Assembly: GCF_040954835.1 (NCBI RefSeq)
Contig: NC_090698.1
Coordinates: forward strand, 73,452,284-73,516,283
DNA: 64,000 nt
Origin: Lepisosteus oculatus
Lineage: Eukaryota; Chordata; Actinopteri; Semionotiformes; Lepisosteidae
Reading direction: 5' to 3'
Shown here piece after piece: positions 35,504 to 53,601 of this stretch (within the stretch, counting starts at the first letter, position 1; each line of letters opens with the position of its first letter). Made by a program: the position numbers and the translations under genes. The notes under the pieces are model-generated. The model had not been told where the DNA came from, did no database searches, and saw nothing but the letters and a program-made list of their open reading frames with translations.

Positions 35504-38500
35504 GTTGCTACTGTTGTTGTCTTTGTCATTGTCCACAGTAGTAGCAGCAGGAGTAGTTGTATTAGTGATTATTCTATTTAGTTTTACAAAATTATTATGA
35601 ACACATCACACAGCATTAATTTGCCATGATGCTCACGGGTTTGAAATGTGAATGGGCAGGGCAAGTCGAAGACAAAGCACTCCTCTTCTCCAATGTGCGC
35701 AGTGGAACCTCTTCTCGGCCTGTTTATTTAGAAACACCTCAACTCCGCCACCCCCTGTACCAAGAATCCAAACATGATATATCTTCATATAGACGAGCTG
35801 CTTGCCTGTTTTCGGTTGTCCAAAGTCGTGCAGATGACACTGAGGAACACAGGGCCCGTGGGGCAGAGCTCGACTGCTTCAGCCAGTGTTCTGCCTGCCA
35901 CACAGGCAGGGGGAGAGACGCTTGTTCAGCACAAGGTGGCATGTCTGCCCCGAAAGGGCTGAGTCACAGGGCTCTGGGAAACATGAAGGAGACTCCATTG
36001 TAACAGCTGCGGCGCATCCGCAGAAGACAGTCGCGTTTCTGGGTGTCACGCTGATGCATGTGACGCACATTTACAGCACATAAATACACACACTCACGCT
36101 CACCCTTCCAGACATCCACACTGTGTGCACGGGTACCCATGTATGCGTAGACTTTATGAGCCCAAGTGAGAGATGTTTAAATGTTAGATGAATTGGTGTA
36201 ACTTACACAGGGAATGTGAAAGCCATGTCAAAAAGGAATCTGGGGAACCTTCCTCTTGTCTGCTTTCGGCATCATGTGACAAGGTAATCAGACATTCATG
36301 CATGTCAATGACATGATCAACCCGGTCAGAGTGCTCTGAAGGAGAGGCCTTCTAATGCAAACTGCCGTGCGTGGAATACACTTTGTTGAACTTCATTACA
36401 GTGCTTCATAAAAACTGTCAATTAAATTAAATATATAAAATGCAATTACGTTCAAACACCGTCACCCCACTCCAAACAGACACCATTATGACTTTCGACT
36501 CGGGGGATTAGAAGTTTAGAAGAGAACCTTTATTGTTTGGTAGTTGCAACCTGTAACCCTGTTACAAACAGTGTTGTAGAAGCTACATTACACATGAACC
36601 ACGTTATAATAAAACACTAGAGTGCACGATTATAGACAGTTGTAATGTTTCGGTTTATGTTTATGATCTAATTATGCTTTAAGGTATTAAAACTATTTAT
36701 TTATGAGGGGCGGGAGTTACTTAGTCAGTAAAGCCACATCTACACTTCATTTACTTGCAGTACTTCAATAGCTACTGCTCTCCGCTTTGGCTTACTAGTA
36801 TAATGCATATACTGAGTGCTTAATGACACCTTATATTGGGAGCATTAGCAGAGATTACCTTCAGTACTTGTATTTGACGGGAGTTTGTGTCTCCATTTTA
36901 GGTATTCCAATAAACGCATTTTTCTTCATGGACACAGGTAGGAACAATAAGTCTTGTTACTCATTGCGTTTCATTTATAAGAGACCGATTGTACTCGCTT
37001 GTTTCGCTTGTAAGGATACTTGTGGTGTGCAATGCGGAGTTCAGTTCGAGACTAAAAGCGTGATTTCAATTTGACGAAGAAAATAGAGCAGTCTGTGGAG
37101 CTCCAGCAGGATTAGCAGATTTTAATTAGGCACCAAACAGCTCAATATACCTAAACACTTGCTAATTTCTCATGATTGCGCTTCCGTTAGTTGCTTTGTA
37201 CCGTATTAAGACGCGTTATGTCCAAAGAGTAAAAAAATAATTTTCCATTTATGCTTTTTATTACCTGCACTGGAGTTCAAAGTATTCCGTTATGTTTGGC
37301 TGTTTTCTTTTGACAAAATACCACATTCTGTGTGTTGTTGCAATAGAAGAAGACAGCTGACATTAAAATCCATCCTGGCCACCGCCTAACATTAGCATCG
37401 AAAAAACTGCGAACCTTAAGCATTCCGCGTGCCTTTTTCTTCTGTCTTTTTCTTCTGAGAAAGTGGTCTACATGGATTGTAACAGAGGGCTCTATTACCA
37501 CGACGGATCAAGGTGTACAGAAGGTGATTGATTTTCTTTGAGAAAATCCTTCTAACGGTCTACAGAAAATTGGGAGTATTTGGGGGTCGGTCGAAACGTG
37601 AGACTTTTTGCCCTTAGGGGTACGTAATTTAATAGTCACCCACAAACTCCAAATAAGCCTTACAAAAAGATGAAAATACTTTGGGGGGTTTTAACCTGTC
37701 GAGGTCGTTCTGAATTGCGATGATATCACAAGGAAATGGTTACGCAGTTACATGAGAACTCCGCGTTCTGTATTTCCATGAAGTGTTTTCCTTAGTTTGA
37801 CCTCAATGATGACAAATTGTGAAGGCAGCCTGCACACAGAGTCCAATTACGACCTGCTCCTACCTCACGTTCTATCAGTCGAACACACTTAAATAAACAG
37901 GAACAGCCCTACTTGTTAAACTTTCACAGTGTAAATTACCTCGACAGGATTCCAAGCAGTTCGCACGAGTATCCCGACGCTTTTTTTTTAACTTCAGGAT
38001 CAGTAGTCCCCTGTGAAAGTTATCTGAAGCTTTTCTTCTTAAGACACCAGGTAAAGAAATGAAGGAAATGAAGAGTCTTCGCCACTGAAGAAGACTAAGG
38101 TGATATCGGGCACTTGTACAGTAACCCAATCCAAGTTACTCAAGACACCCAACCTTCGCTCTAAGGGCCCACGGCTATCACAATTACCTGTTTCTGAATG
38201 GCTTGACTGTGGCCCTGTTAAAGCTTTTCCGTCTCTACTATGGTAGAGGCCTGTTTTAGTGTTTTAGTGTTTTAGTGGGTCTGTAATGCGGGGATAGGTG
38301 TTCATCCTCCACCTAGTTTTTAACTAGTCGACTTCACCAATAAATAGACTTTATCTCCGATAACGAATTATCACATTCTCTTTAGCCTTAGCAGCAATTG
38401 GCCGCCTATTTTTCAATACAAATATACAAATACAATTTCTCCCAGATGGTCACTTTCACAGTGAAGCACACTTGCGAGTACATTAGGATACTTACTATAT

Positions 38501-40194
38501 GCATCATCATCGTTATTATTCCTGTTATTTTTAATGTTATTATTGACTGGGTGAGCTCTTACATGTGTAATTTAAGATTTACCTTGATGCACATTAGGTT
38601 AGTTCCTTGAGTTCGTTCTTACTGAGGTGAAATCACACACCTGCTTTCTGTTGAAGTAAAAAAGACAGTGTATTACAAATAAATATTGTTGTAATCAGAG
38701 GAAATTCGGGACGGGAAAATTTGTCTTCGCATCCTGTGCAAAGCTGAAGCGAAAGAGCTCTATTATCTTCAGATCGCTAATCGGTGCACTGAGAATTTCT
38801 TTCCTTCTTCGTACAGTAGGTGCGACTAAATATTCTTATCAAGAAAATGGTTTGAGTTTATATCCGTGTGATCTGTCAAGTTGCAGTCGAATCGGTTTAT
38901 TCATAAATCCGTCGCTGGTTACACGCAAAATGAAAAAGGAGTCCAGAATTTAAAAAAGCAGACATGATTTTTAAAAATATCGCGTTAAAACGTGTTTTTT
39001 TTTTTCATGCGTATGTATTACTGTAATAAGATAATGTAATAAGAAGTACGTTAAGCATGGATTGGAAATATGTTCAGGAGATAAACTTGTTGGGTCTTTG
39101 TCGCTTGGAACACGTTTGTCTGTCTACAATTTCTATCCAGATAATAGGCCTAATGGATGAAAGGTTATCCGCACGTAGAATCGACTAAAGCGAACATGAA
39201 CATGGTAGGGTAATAAAATATAACACTTTGGCCCCGTGTGTTCTGCATTAAAATATATAAACTTTACATCAAAAAGGTTGCTACTAACAGCAATGCCTCC
39301 AATACAAGTATTAACACGTTTCTGTTTTTAAAAAACGGCGTCTTAACAAACTTTTTATTCAGTTTTATTCATTTTGAATTCGTGTAAGTCTTCTGCAATC
39401 ACCACCTACACCGGTTATTTGACGCAGTGAAGAATATCACCTTGCATCTTTCAGAGCGCATTGCTGACTGGTCACAGACCTTACCTGGGACAAAGTGACG
39501 AGGAGACTTAATAACTCTCTGTTCCTCTCCTTTCATAGCAGACAAATAATAACAAAAAATGCTTTTGAAATACGCCAAGTAGTAGAGAATGTATTGGTTT
39601 CAAAATGTTCTGGTGAAATGGAGATCAGTGTCGTTTTATATCCATTCTCGTCGCTGCTAAAAGTCTTGTTTAAATAATTGTGTATTTAGTCGTTTTGTCA
39701 AAATTGACTGCCTGTTTAGTTTATACAGATTAATTGCTGAGAAATATATTCACCATAATATATCATTTATTAGCGGTTTAATGGCTTTTGCACTGAGCTA
39801 CGGTGGTGTACCGAAACGAGACATATTTCTGTTTATTTTTAGGTGTGAAACGCGCCTTTTATTTGTGAGTCTCTAAAATACAGAATTGTGCTTAACTGTA
39901 CCTAAGCAACAGGGAACTTCTTGAAGAACTGGTATTTAAAAGAAAGAAGAGAAAATAGAGCACTTTACTCACGGTTAACTGTGTCAAATTTAGATGTGCT
40001 TTTTAGTTTCATTTGTCTTGTGATTTAACATGACAATTTAACATTTAACATTGATACAAAATGATAGGGCTATCGAGAAACGGCGGCCGATTTATTTTAC
40101 TGACAGCACACCATGTTTCATAAGTCAAATGTTTAGGGTTTAAGGCAAAATTTACAGTAGAAACTGTTAGACTCTGGACGTTGAAGTGCTAATA

Positions 40195-40640
40195 GATTTA
40201 TGGACTCTGTTTCGTAGACCATTCAAAGTAATTAGCACATATGTTCTAAATAGATGATGGTTTTGTGAGCAATAAAGCAATTACCCATTGCATAAACTGA
40301 CAGTCCTTCTAACTAAACTCCAACCACAAGCTAATTGAAAAAGTCGCTCTGGCTTCATTGTGAGCAATTAGTCTTGCTAAGTCTAACCAGTCCGAAACCA
40401 GACTAGTGACTGGTTTCTACCCTTCCTTGCATATAGGTATACATTCTTGTAGACGTAATAAAGCTCATAAAAACAGAAGAACGTCTCCACTTATCTGTTT
40501 TTAAATTAACTTTACTTTGTCCAGGTATAGGGATATTAATTAATTCTATTGTTGATTACTGGATCAGACTAATTAGAGGCACGAGTTAAGCGTTAATTAT
40601 ATGATGTTTAGATAGGTATCCCGTGTGACTCAGATTATCT
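40195..40640. promoter_or_regulatory. Candidate enhancer with homeodomain-type motif cluster
   Basis: TAATTAG (40229), CAATTA (40278), CTAATTG (40331), CAATTAG (40365), TTAATTAATT (about 40535) and CTAATTAG (40569) fall within 350 bases, together with two copies of TGTGAGCAAT (40264 and 40359). The block is repeat-free and 6.5 kb upstream of the coding start. Conservation is likely but not testable here. Confidence 0.35.
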
Positions 40641-41429
40641 TTGTTTTACCTGTCACTTTCGATATTTAAGAGAAGAAAAATGTTTCCGCTGTAAGTTGTA
40701 GCAGCTCTAAGTTTAGTGGCTCTGTTCAAGAAGGGGGGAAAAAGTAATATTTGCAGTCTGAATGCGTAACCTGGGTGACAAAGTATTCAGTTAAAGCATT
40801 TACATCTAATGTCAAGCTCACACAAATAAGGTGGTTTTATACTGTTGAGAAAGAGTTTCGTTTTAAGTTAGAAACACATATGATGTTCATTCTCCGCTCT
40901 TGCATGTTAGAACAGTAACTACATATAAGTGTGGTGTGTTTGTCAAGAGGTATTTTAGATTTTGGTAAACATAGATGTGAGTAATATATACAAGCTGTAC
41001 TTGTATGGGGGATCTTAACAAACACCTTGAGTCACTGATTGTGCCGTTAATTGAAATGGTGTGATTTAATTTCGAACTTTTCCATTAAAATTCACAAATA
41101 CTGATTTTTCAGTTTGCGATGAAAGGTGATATTGCACATGTCTATGAAAGCACGCCTGGGGTACGTAGTTTTTATCACACAAAAAATTCTTATGCTCTCT
41201 GGAACGTGTTGTATGCTTGTGGATGATGCATTCGTACTTACTGTGGTACGTTGGTGTTTAAGTATTAAAATCCTGAAGATTTAAGGAATGCGAGACTGCT
41301 CTATATATTTTTTTTATTTGTGGCGATTTGAACTTACTTTGCAATGTGACAATTCGGGCTGCGTGTGTTAAATATGGCAGTATATAGTGATGCGGTTCTC
41401 GCTTAAAGATATTTTTTCCCATTTCTCAC

Positions 41430-41820
41430 GAATACCCTTTCCATTAAGAGCGATTAGATTATGTCTATTGAAAGTTGCTGATCCAGAGAGAAAAGGCATC
41501 GGATAAAAGGAGATTTCAAGTGACCTTGTCGTTCCTTTCACACCAATCTGAGCCCCCGAAAAAGCCAGGGATCAAGTCGGACAAAAGCCCCCTCCTCTTC
41601 TCATTCAACTTCCAGAGGCTCAAAGCAAAAGAGCTCGCGAAAAAACTCGCACACATTAAAGTTGCGCACAGCTTGTGTTTCGAAAAAATTGCAGTGTTGC
41701 CGGTTATCTTAATGCCTCTAATATCTCAGGGCATCGGAAAATAATTTATCAGACCCAACAAGATAAAATTCCCCTTTGTTCTGATAAGCTTAAAAAAGTT
41801 AAATATATGGAAAAGATAAC
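41430..41820. promoter_or_regulatory. Candidate regulatory block with GATA-type cluster
   Basis: WGATAR matches occur at 41704, 41746, 41761, 41782 and 41814 within 116 bases. A TGACCTTG half-site lies at 41520. An 89-codon open frame (41475-41744) crosses the block but shows no recognisable domain. I read it as non-coding sequence under constraint or as chance. Confidence 0.3.
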
Positions 41821-43064
41821 ATTTATGTGTTATGCATAATTAAAGTGTTTCAGATCAAATCCGCATTAAAAGTTAATACAAGTCATTTTATGTGTTTCGA
41901 AGGATCCGTTTAGAATCAAAGACGCGTGGAGTATTTTTAGATTTAATTTTAAATTCTGTTTGGATATAAAATATTTATATAGAAGTTTAAAGTTTTCCCT
42001 ACATAAAGCATAATTCATTTTGCACATCTCTTAAACTAGATCTGTCAGGTTTTGATGATGAGTTGTATTTATTTCTGGCTAATTGATTCTATCTTAGGAG
42101 TTCGTATCCAATAATAGGAATCGTTTTTTTATATATTGTGTATATATCAAAGGCTGCAGACTACACCATTAGTGTTTAACTTCCATATATCACTTGTCTC
42201 GCATAGTAAAAGCGAACACAAGTTTTAAAGTGAATTTTAAATTAACAGCGTTGAAATGGTGCAAACTCAGAAACATTGTCTACTTTTTTTTTCTCACTAC
42301 TTGATTGCTGGCCGTCTCTTTCCTGCATTCCTTCTACCGAAAATAACACCTCGTGCTGCCGGCTGGTGAGCGAAATCTAGGAGTCCTGTCATGTTTTTCA
42401 AATACATGTTTTCGGTTAGAGCAACAAATCGTATTTGCAGCGTTATTTTGCGCGAGAAATCGTGGATCTTAAGCGAAAGATGCGGTTAAATGGTTTTATT
42501 TCAAACATCACCCAAGTCCTACGCGTGCAAATTGGCCGAGCAGTTCAAAGCAGATGTAAACAGACATGGGAAGGCGAAGACAATGTACATGAGATCGGCT
42601 GTCTTGGTCATTTGTAACTCTTTCTCGTGGTAGAGAAACATAAGACGTGTTTTTACAGGTGTCTCCTCGACAGAGGCCTTTAAGAGTCGTGTAAAGCAAT
42701 AAAAGCCGACGTTAATTTTAACCTAAATGGTCCAGCGATTTGATAGATCCCTTTTAATTTAGCGTGTGACAACTAGATCACCAAACGAAAACCAAAACAG
42801 AACGCAAAAAGGGACAGGTCATTAAAGTACCGAAGCAGACAGTGAAAAAAAATATATAGTTTCAGAAAAAGAAAGAACTGTTTGCATTGTTGTAACCACC
42901 CACTAAACGTGTGCATGTCAGCACAGAAGTAGTAAGCTGGAACTCATGTGCATTTTATTTGAATTATTGCTTGAACATCCTTTACATAATTCAGGACTCT
43001 GATTATAGAGGTATAGCTGATCGTGCGCGTTACTCTATGTATAAAACTGTTTTGTAACTGATTG

Positions 43065-43067
<3 letters not shown>

Positions 43068-43120
<53 letters not shown>
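43068..43120. repeat. (ATT)n microsatellite
   Basis: About 17 uninterrupted TTA/ATT units, 3.8 kb upstream of the NR2F1 coding start. Confidence 0.95.
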
Positions 43121-45559
43121 GCCTGTTCCCTGATGCTGGCGTCACGTTTTTGGCTGGAAATATGGACTATACTTTCTTTTGTTGTGTTTACGCTGCCTCT
43201 TTAATTGAGATCGGAGTAAGTCACACAACTTTGAGATAAACGCTGTGCATACTTATTCGGTCAATGAAGCATTTATACTTGTAGTATACGAGTATACTTG
43301 TATGTCGTGTGTGGTTACAGGTAAATGTGTTGCCGTGATGGATATTATTTTTTAATGAAATACTTTTATTTCCTGCGGAGTTACATTATAAAATGTCATG
43401 TAGTCTCTTTTCTCACACTCTGGTACTTGACATAGAATTTGCTGCTGTGTTACACGCGTTTAAAGGGATGCATTCAAAGCAGTAAATTTCAAATTGAGGT
43501 AAATAATTCGGGTCCCTGCTAAAGAGATTTCCGTCTCAGGCCGCTTTACGAGTTTTCCTCAGTACACAACTTTTCTCAGCAGCGGATTAAGCGTTTATGA
43601 GGGAGACAGAAAGAAAGTTAATATATATATATATTGGAAGTGTCCTGTGGAAATGTGTTTACTGTTCTCATGTACCTAGAGGCTGAAAAGATGAGCAAAA
43701 CGACCGGTTAGTGACAGTCACTTGGCAATACTCTTGGCTGCGCTACCCTTGCGACTCTGTTCGGGGTCGAATTCGAGAGGAATGGAAATAGCAGCAGTCA
43801 CAGAATTAGTGCAAAGCTTTGCGCCATTTACGCCTGTACGATCGTTTACAGTCGACTGTAAGAATCGTGCTTTGAAATTAGAAGAATGCAGGTTGCGAAA
43901 GTCAGCCAGCGTTTGTCAGCTGGGCTTTGCCTGATCGTCTCCGCTTTTTTTTTTTCTCCGACCAAGTCGATCTTATTGCTGTCCTGTGGTCCGTTGACAC
44001 GACAGTTTAAACAAACACGCGGCTATCGATCTTTTCATTATATGATCAAACAACAAACAACGCAGGTGAGAAGCTTACAAGTTGGAAAATATAGCTCTTT
44101 CCTGCTCTGTGCGCTCTAATGGCAGAAATAGTGGACAAATAAGAGCAGATAAAGATCTAGAGCAATAAACAACAACACAAAGGCGTGTATATAGATATAG
44201 ATATAGGCCTATTGATAGAGCTAGGACTGCCTATACATTCATACAGAGACGGTTTTGTTCATATGTATTGGCTAAGGTAGTGCTCTGCTGAATCGTGATT
44301 TCTTATAAAACTGTCTCACGTGTTTGAATTGAAATAAAATCAACAAAACGCACATACTTGCCGGGCTGAAATGAGTTTTCAGGTGCATCGGCTGCTGTCC
44401 ACTCTTCTGGAAGTACAGTCTGCGCCTTTCTTTAGTGTCCTACTGTCCACTTTTCCTCAGTCGCCTCAGCGTTTTCGCGTTATCCTTCTCCCGTCGTCTC
44501 TTATGCGCCCTCCTCTCTCTCTCTCGTCCCAATCTGTAGAGTAAAATCTTGATGATACACTTACAGAACTTTCCCTTTGTCTGGTTTAATCTTATTCGTT
44601 TCACCTTTTCACTAAGCAGAAGCCATGGACAGTGTATTTGGTACGCTGGTGAGAGGAGAGGAAAACGACCACTGTTGCAGAGTGAATAACACCCTTTTCC
44701 TTTCCACTAGCTGTGCATTGTACAATGGGAGCGCACTGCAATGCATTGTTCTACCTCTGCGATTTGTACATAAATAAATAAAACTTCAGGAGCTCTCCCG
44801 CACTTCAACGTTTCTCGAAAAAAATAATAAAACTACACAGCATATACAGTATGTAGGCTAAGTGTTTTGTTTTCCTGCTTCCCATGATAGATTTTTTGTT
44901 TCGTCGCTGACGAGCTATTTAAAAAAAAAATAAAGTACACCGACGATGCAATAATGATAAAAGCGCACCAATATCACAAGGATGTGATTATTACTGCTGT
45001 GCCTTTTATAGAGCCTTCTGCAAACACGCTGCTTGTTCTGGATGTTTACATTGCTTAAGGAAAGTGTGCAATCATAAAACATTTGTTGCAATTAAACTGT
45101 ATAATTAACGCACTGAAATACGTAGCGAATAGAAAATTAAACCGAAACGCGAAGCTGAACGTGAGGAGATATTTCTTTAAAAGGTTTGGAAGAATATATA
45201 ATCACAATAAATTATACAGTACTGTACCCTGAGATTGTGTACTGTACGCTAGATGGCACCCGGACCCAGTTGTTTTAGGTTTGGAAAGCACAGGATTCAG
45301 TAACTACGTACAGTTACAATCAGATTCCCTCATACAATCCGGTGACAACTTTCACTTGATTTTAGTAATAATCCTTACAGCTAAATATGTCGGAAGTGAT
45401 AAGGATCTGTTTTAAAAGCAAGCATTTCTTTTACAAAATGGCACATTTCTCCAGTTCCACATCCGAACTTACACATTGCATTGAAACCCACCTCCTTTTC
45501 CCTGCAATTGCTCTCACGTCCGTACGTTTGTGCAATAAATAACCATTTCTTTATTTTTC

Positions 45560-45780
45560 TCGCGACCGTTACTTTTCCCCTTCCCGGGCCGGTGGCGAGA
45601 ACGGAGGCGGCGCGGACACACCGCAGCGACTCTCCCCGCAACTCTGTGTGTGACTGGCGGGCGGAGGGGACGGTGCTGGGTATAAGCATTAATAATTAAG
45701 ATAAGGGCTCCTAACAATCCGCCGGCAAACTTTCCGGGGTTCAGCCGGAGACGCTGCGCTTCGCCAGCCTGTTTATTTAT
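45560..45780. promoter_or_regulatory. CpG-rich block upstream of the promoter
   Basis: This is a locally GC- and CpG-rich stretch (CGGGCCGGTGGCGAG, GGAGGCGGCGCGGAC, CCGCCGGCAAACTTTCCGG regions) in AT-rich surroundings, 0.4 kb before the CArG/TATA element. It may be the edge of the NR2F1 CpG island. In mammals an antisense lncRNA (NR2F1-AS1) starts near this position on the opposite strand. I see no exon structure that would prove one here. Confidence 0.4.
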
Positions 45781-46135
45781 TTCACGTGCGCTTTTTTTTC
45801 CCCGTCTAAAAAAAATATATATATATTATTTTATTTTTTTTGGCTATTCTATCCGGGATTTCTTCCTCTCTTTTTTTTTTTTTTGTGACAATAGACGACC
45901 CATACTAATCAGGTCTCAAAGTAAATAGCAGCGCAGGGCGAGCTCGATGTAAATGGTGCTTGTCAGAAGCCCCAGTCGTAGGTAGCAAGGAACGAGGACT
46001 CTAACCAATGAAGTAAAAGAGGCTTGGCTAACCTTAGCCTCTCATTTCTCTCCCCCCCAATGCAGGGCTCTGACCAGTCACTCGCCTTTGATATCACTCG
46101 CCAGCAGCCCCTCGCTTGGCTCCTTGACATGAACA

Positions 46136-46145
46136 CCATATAAGG
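46136..46145 (+). promoter_or_regulatory. Perfect CArG box overlapping a TATA-like element
   Basis: CCATATAAGG fits the SRF/MADS consensus CC(A/T)6GG exactly and contains TATAAG, a plausible TATA box. One ten-base element could therefore bind both TBP and SRF. The motif is seen directly; its function is inferred. Confidence 0.5.
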
Positions 46146-46184
46146 CGCAGCGATCTCCATAGAAACGTGTCAGTTTCAATAGTA

Positions 46185-46197
46185 GTGTCAAAGTTCA
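46185..46197 (+). promoter_or_regulatory. DR1-type nuclear-receptor element in the promoter
   Basis: GTGTCA and AGTTCA half-sites are separated by one A. COUP-TFs bind DR1 elements with high affinity (family knowledge), so this element could mediate autoregulation or competition with RXR, HNF4 or PPAR. It sits about 40 bases after the CArG/TATA element, near or just downstream of the expected start site. Confidence 0.45.
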
Positions 46198-46717
46198 CTA
46201 TATACAGACATTCGCGCAGATACCCGTTTCGGAAACATTGCTCTGCTGGTCTTCCCGTTTAAACGCATTCATTTTTGGGTCTCTCCTCCTTGCATATTCT
46301 ATTAGTTGTTTTTTTCCCTTTCTCTTTTTTTTTATCTTTTCTCTTTCGCTCCGTTCCTGCTGGAGAGGTGAAACTACAGGGGCACTTCAGCGACGTTATT
46401 ATTATTTTTTTGTTGCTGTTGTTGTTGTTTTTGTTCCAGATGAGTTTTATTTAAAAGACATATATATATATATCAGAGAGAAAATTCCGATCTTCGTTTT
46501 TTTTTTTCTTCTACTTCCACCAGTCAAGACTGGAGTAAAAGGAGCCGGGAAGAAAGAAGAGGATTTATTTTCGCCATACTTTGGATCGCGTGTTTTTTTT
46601 TTTTATTTATTTCTCTGCTTCTCAGTGAATCCGTCCTGCCTACTATTAGGCTATTTTAAAGCAAACTCTGTGATCTGTAAGCTCTCGTTCCCTCATTTTC
46701 CAAGATAGCTTTCCTGA

Positions 46718-46771
46718 ATGGCTGACTGCAATTTACCTTGGAACTGGCCTCCCGATACTTGCATATCCTGA
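46718..46771 (+). other. 17-codon upstream ORF in the NR2F1 leader
   Basis: ATG at 46718 opens a 17-residue frame (MADCNLPWNWPPDTCIS) that stops with TGA at 46769-46771, 185 bases before the NR2F1 ATG. The purine at -3 (TGAATGG, with A and G around the ATG) and G at +4 give a fair Kozak context. No homologue is recognised; a role in translation control is inferred only. Confidence 0.4.
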
Positions 46772-46956
46772 TCGGGTGCCTTTCCTCTCGCCACTTCGAA
46801 TTTGAATGTATTGATCGTCCATTTCTCCCACTTTGTCTTATGTGATCGCCTGCTCCGGCTTGACTTTGCGCTCCCCGTGTCTGAAATCTCGTTTTTTCCC
46901 CCCTCTCAAAACCCCCAGCGATCCGCTCGCTTTACAGCACTTTTCGGGCCCGAGAT

Positions 46957-47395
46957 ATGGCAATGGTAGTTAGCGTCTGGCGAGATACGCAGGAAGACGT
47001 GGCCGGAGGAACTCCGAGCGGCCCGAACCCAGTAGCACAGCCGGCGAGGGAGCAGCAGCAGGCGGCGTCCGGAGCCCCGCACACTCCGCAGACACCAAGC
47101 CAGCCGGGACCCCCGTCAACGCCAGGCACCGCCGGGGACAAGGGGCAGAGCCAGCAGAATTCAGGACAGAATCAACAGCATATTGAATGTGTGGTTTGTG
47201 GGGACAAATCCAGCGGGAAGCACTACGGTCAGTTCACCTGCGAGGGCTGCAAAAGTTTCTTCAAGAGGAGTGTCCGAAGGAACTTAACGTACACATGCCG
47301 TGCCAACAGGAACTGCCCCATCGACCAGCACCACCGCAACCAGTGCCAGTACTGCCGACTGAAGAAATGTTTAAAAGTGGGCATGAGGCGGGAAG
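46957..47395 (+). CDS. nr2f1: NR2F1 exon 1: N-terminus and zinc-finger DNA-binding domain
   Basis: This exon encodes residues 1-146 of an orphan nuclear receptor that binds AGGTCA direct repeats in the nucleus and mainly represses, or competes with retinoid receptors, during neural, eye and heart development (family knowledge). Residues 1-75 are a Pro/Gln/Gly-rich N-terminus starting [10 protein letters not shown]. The DNA-binding domain spans about 78-143. Zinc finger I uses C78, C81, C95 and C98 with P-box CEGCKS, and finger II uses C114, C120, C130 and C133. No zinc ligand is missing. The first ATG is chosen because MAMVVS is the conserved COUP-TF start; a second in-frame ATG lies two codons on. 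The N-terminus ([29 protein letters not shown]) fits NR2F1 rather than NR2F2. Confidence 0.97.
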
Positions 47396-53483
<6,088 letters not shown>

Positions 53484-53556
53484 CGAGAAGGAGAGAGCGT
53501 TCAAAGAGGACCAAAACAGAAAGCCCCAACTCGAGCAAGAGGAGAGTCCCGCGAGT

Positions 53557-53601
53557 CCATATATATATACAACACACAGGCTCCTGTATATATATATATG
53601 G
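53557..53601 (+). other. (AT)-rich stem-loop in the NR2F1 3' UTR
   Basis: CCATATATATATAC (53557-53570) pairs with GTATATATATATATGG (53586-53601) around a 15-base loop. The right arm is two bases longer, so slippage of pairing is possible. Confidence 0.7.

Larger units (their letters stand above)
35504..45555. other. Repeat-poor upstream flank of NR2F1, no gene
   Basis: Ten kilobases of AT-rich unique sequence in which I recognise no SINE, LINE or DNA transposon. Only the (ATT)n at 43.07 kb and short homopolymers interrupt it. It contains the candidate regulatory blocks at 40.2 and 41.4 kb. Confidence 0.5.
46005..46204 (+). promoter_or_regulatory. nr2f1: NR2F1 core promoter region
   Basis: Motifs seen in order: CCAAT at 46005-46009, CCTTTGAT (TCF/LEF type) at 46085-46092, CCATATAAGG at 46136-46145, GTGTCA-A-AGTTCA at 46185-46197, and a second TATA-like TATATA at 46199-46204. 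The CCAAT-to-TATA distance of about 130 bases is long but workable. The main ATG lies about 0.8 kb downstream, leaving a long leader. That this is the promoter is inferred from the motifs and the position; transcription could also start elsewhere in the CpG-richer stretch at 45.56-45.78 kb. Confidence 0.6.
46170..46956 (+). other. nr2f1: NR2F1 5' leader with several short upstream ORFs
   Basis: This is the stretch between the inferred start site and the coding ATG. It is T-rich in the first two thirds (poly-T and (AT) runs at 46.3-46.6 kb). It contains at least four ATG-initiated short ORFs before the main ATG: a 4-codon ORF at 46440-46454, a 17-codon ORF at 46718-46771, ATG TAT TGA at 46806-46814, and the start-stop ATG TGA at 46840-46845. 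All end before the main start. They would reduce or regulate initiation if the leader is transcribed as drawn. Confidence 0.55.

Noticed and set aside
45381-46160. First exon of an NR2F1-AS1-like antisense RNA
   Set aside because: Expected from mammalian synteny, but no splice pattern, conserved motif or other sequence evidence was found on the minus strand.
46238-46708. 156-codon frame in the NR2F1 leader
   Set aside because: It begins at TTG rather than ATG, is T-rich (Phe/Leu/Tyr) because of poly-T tracts, and has no recognisable domain.
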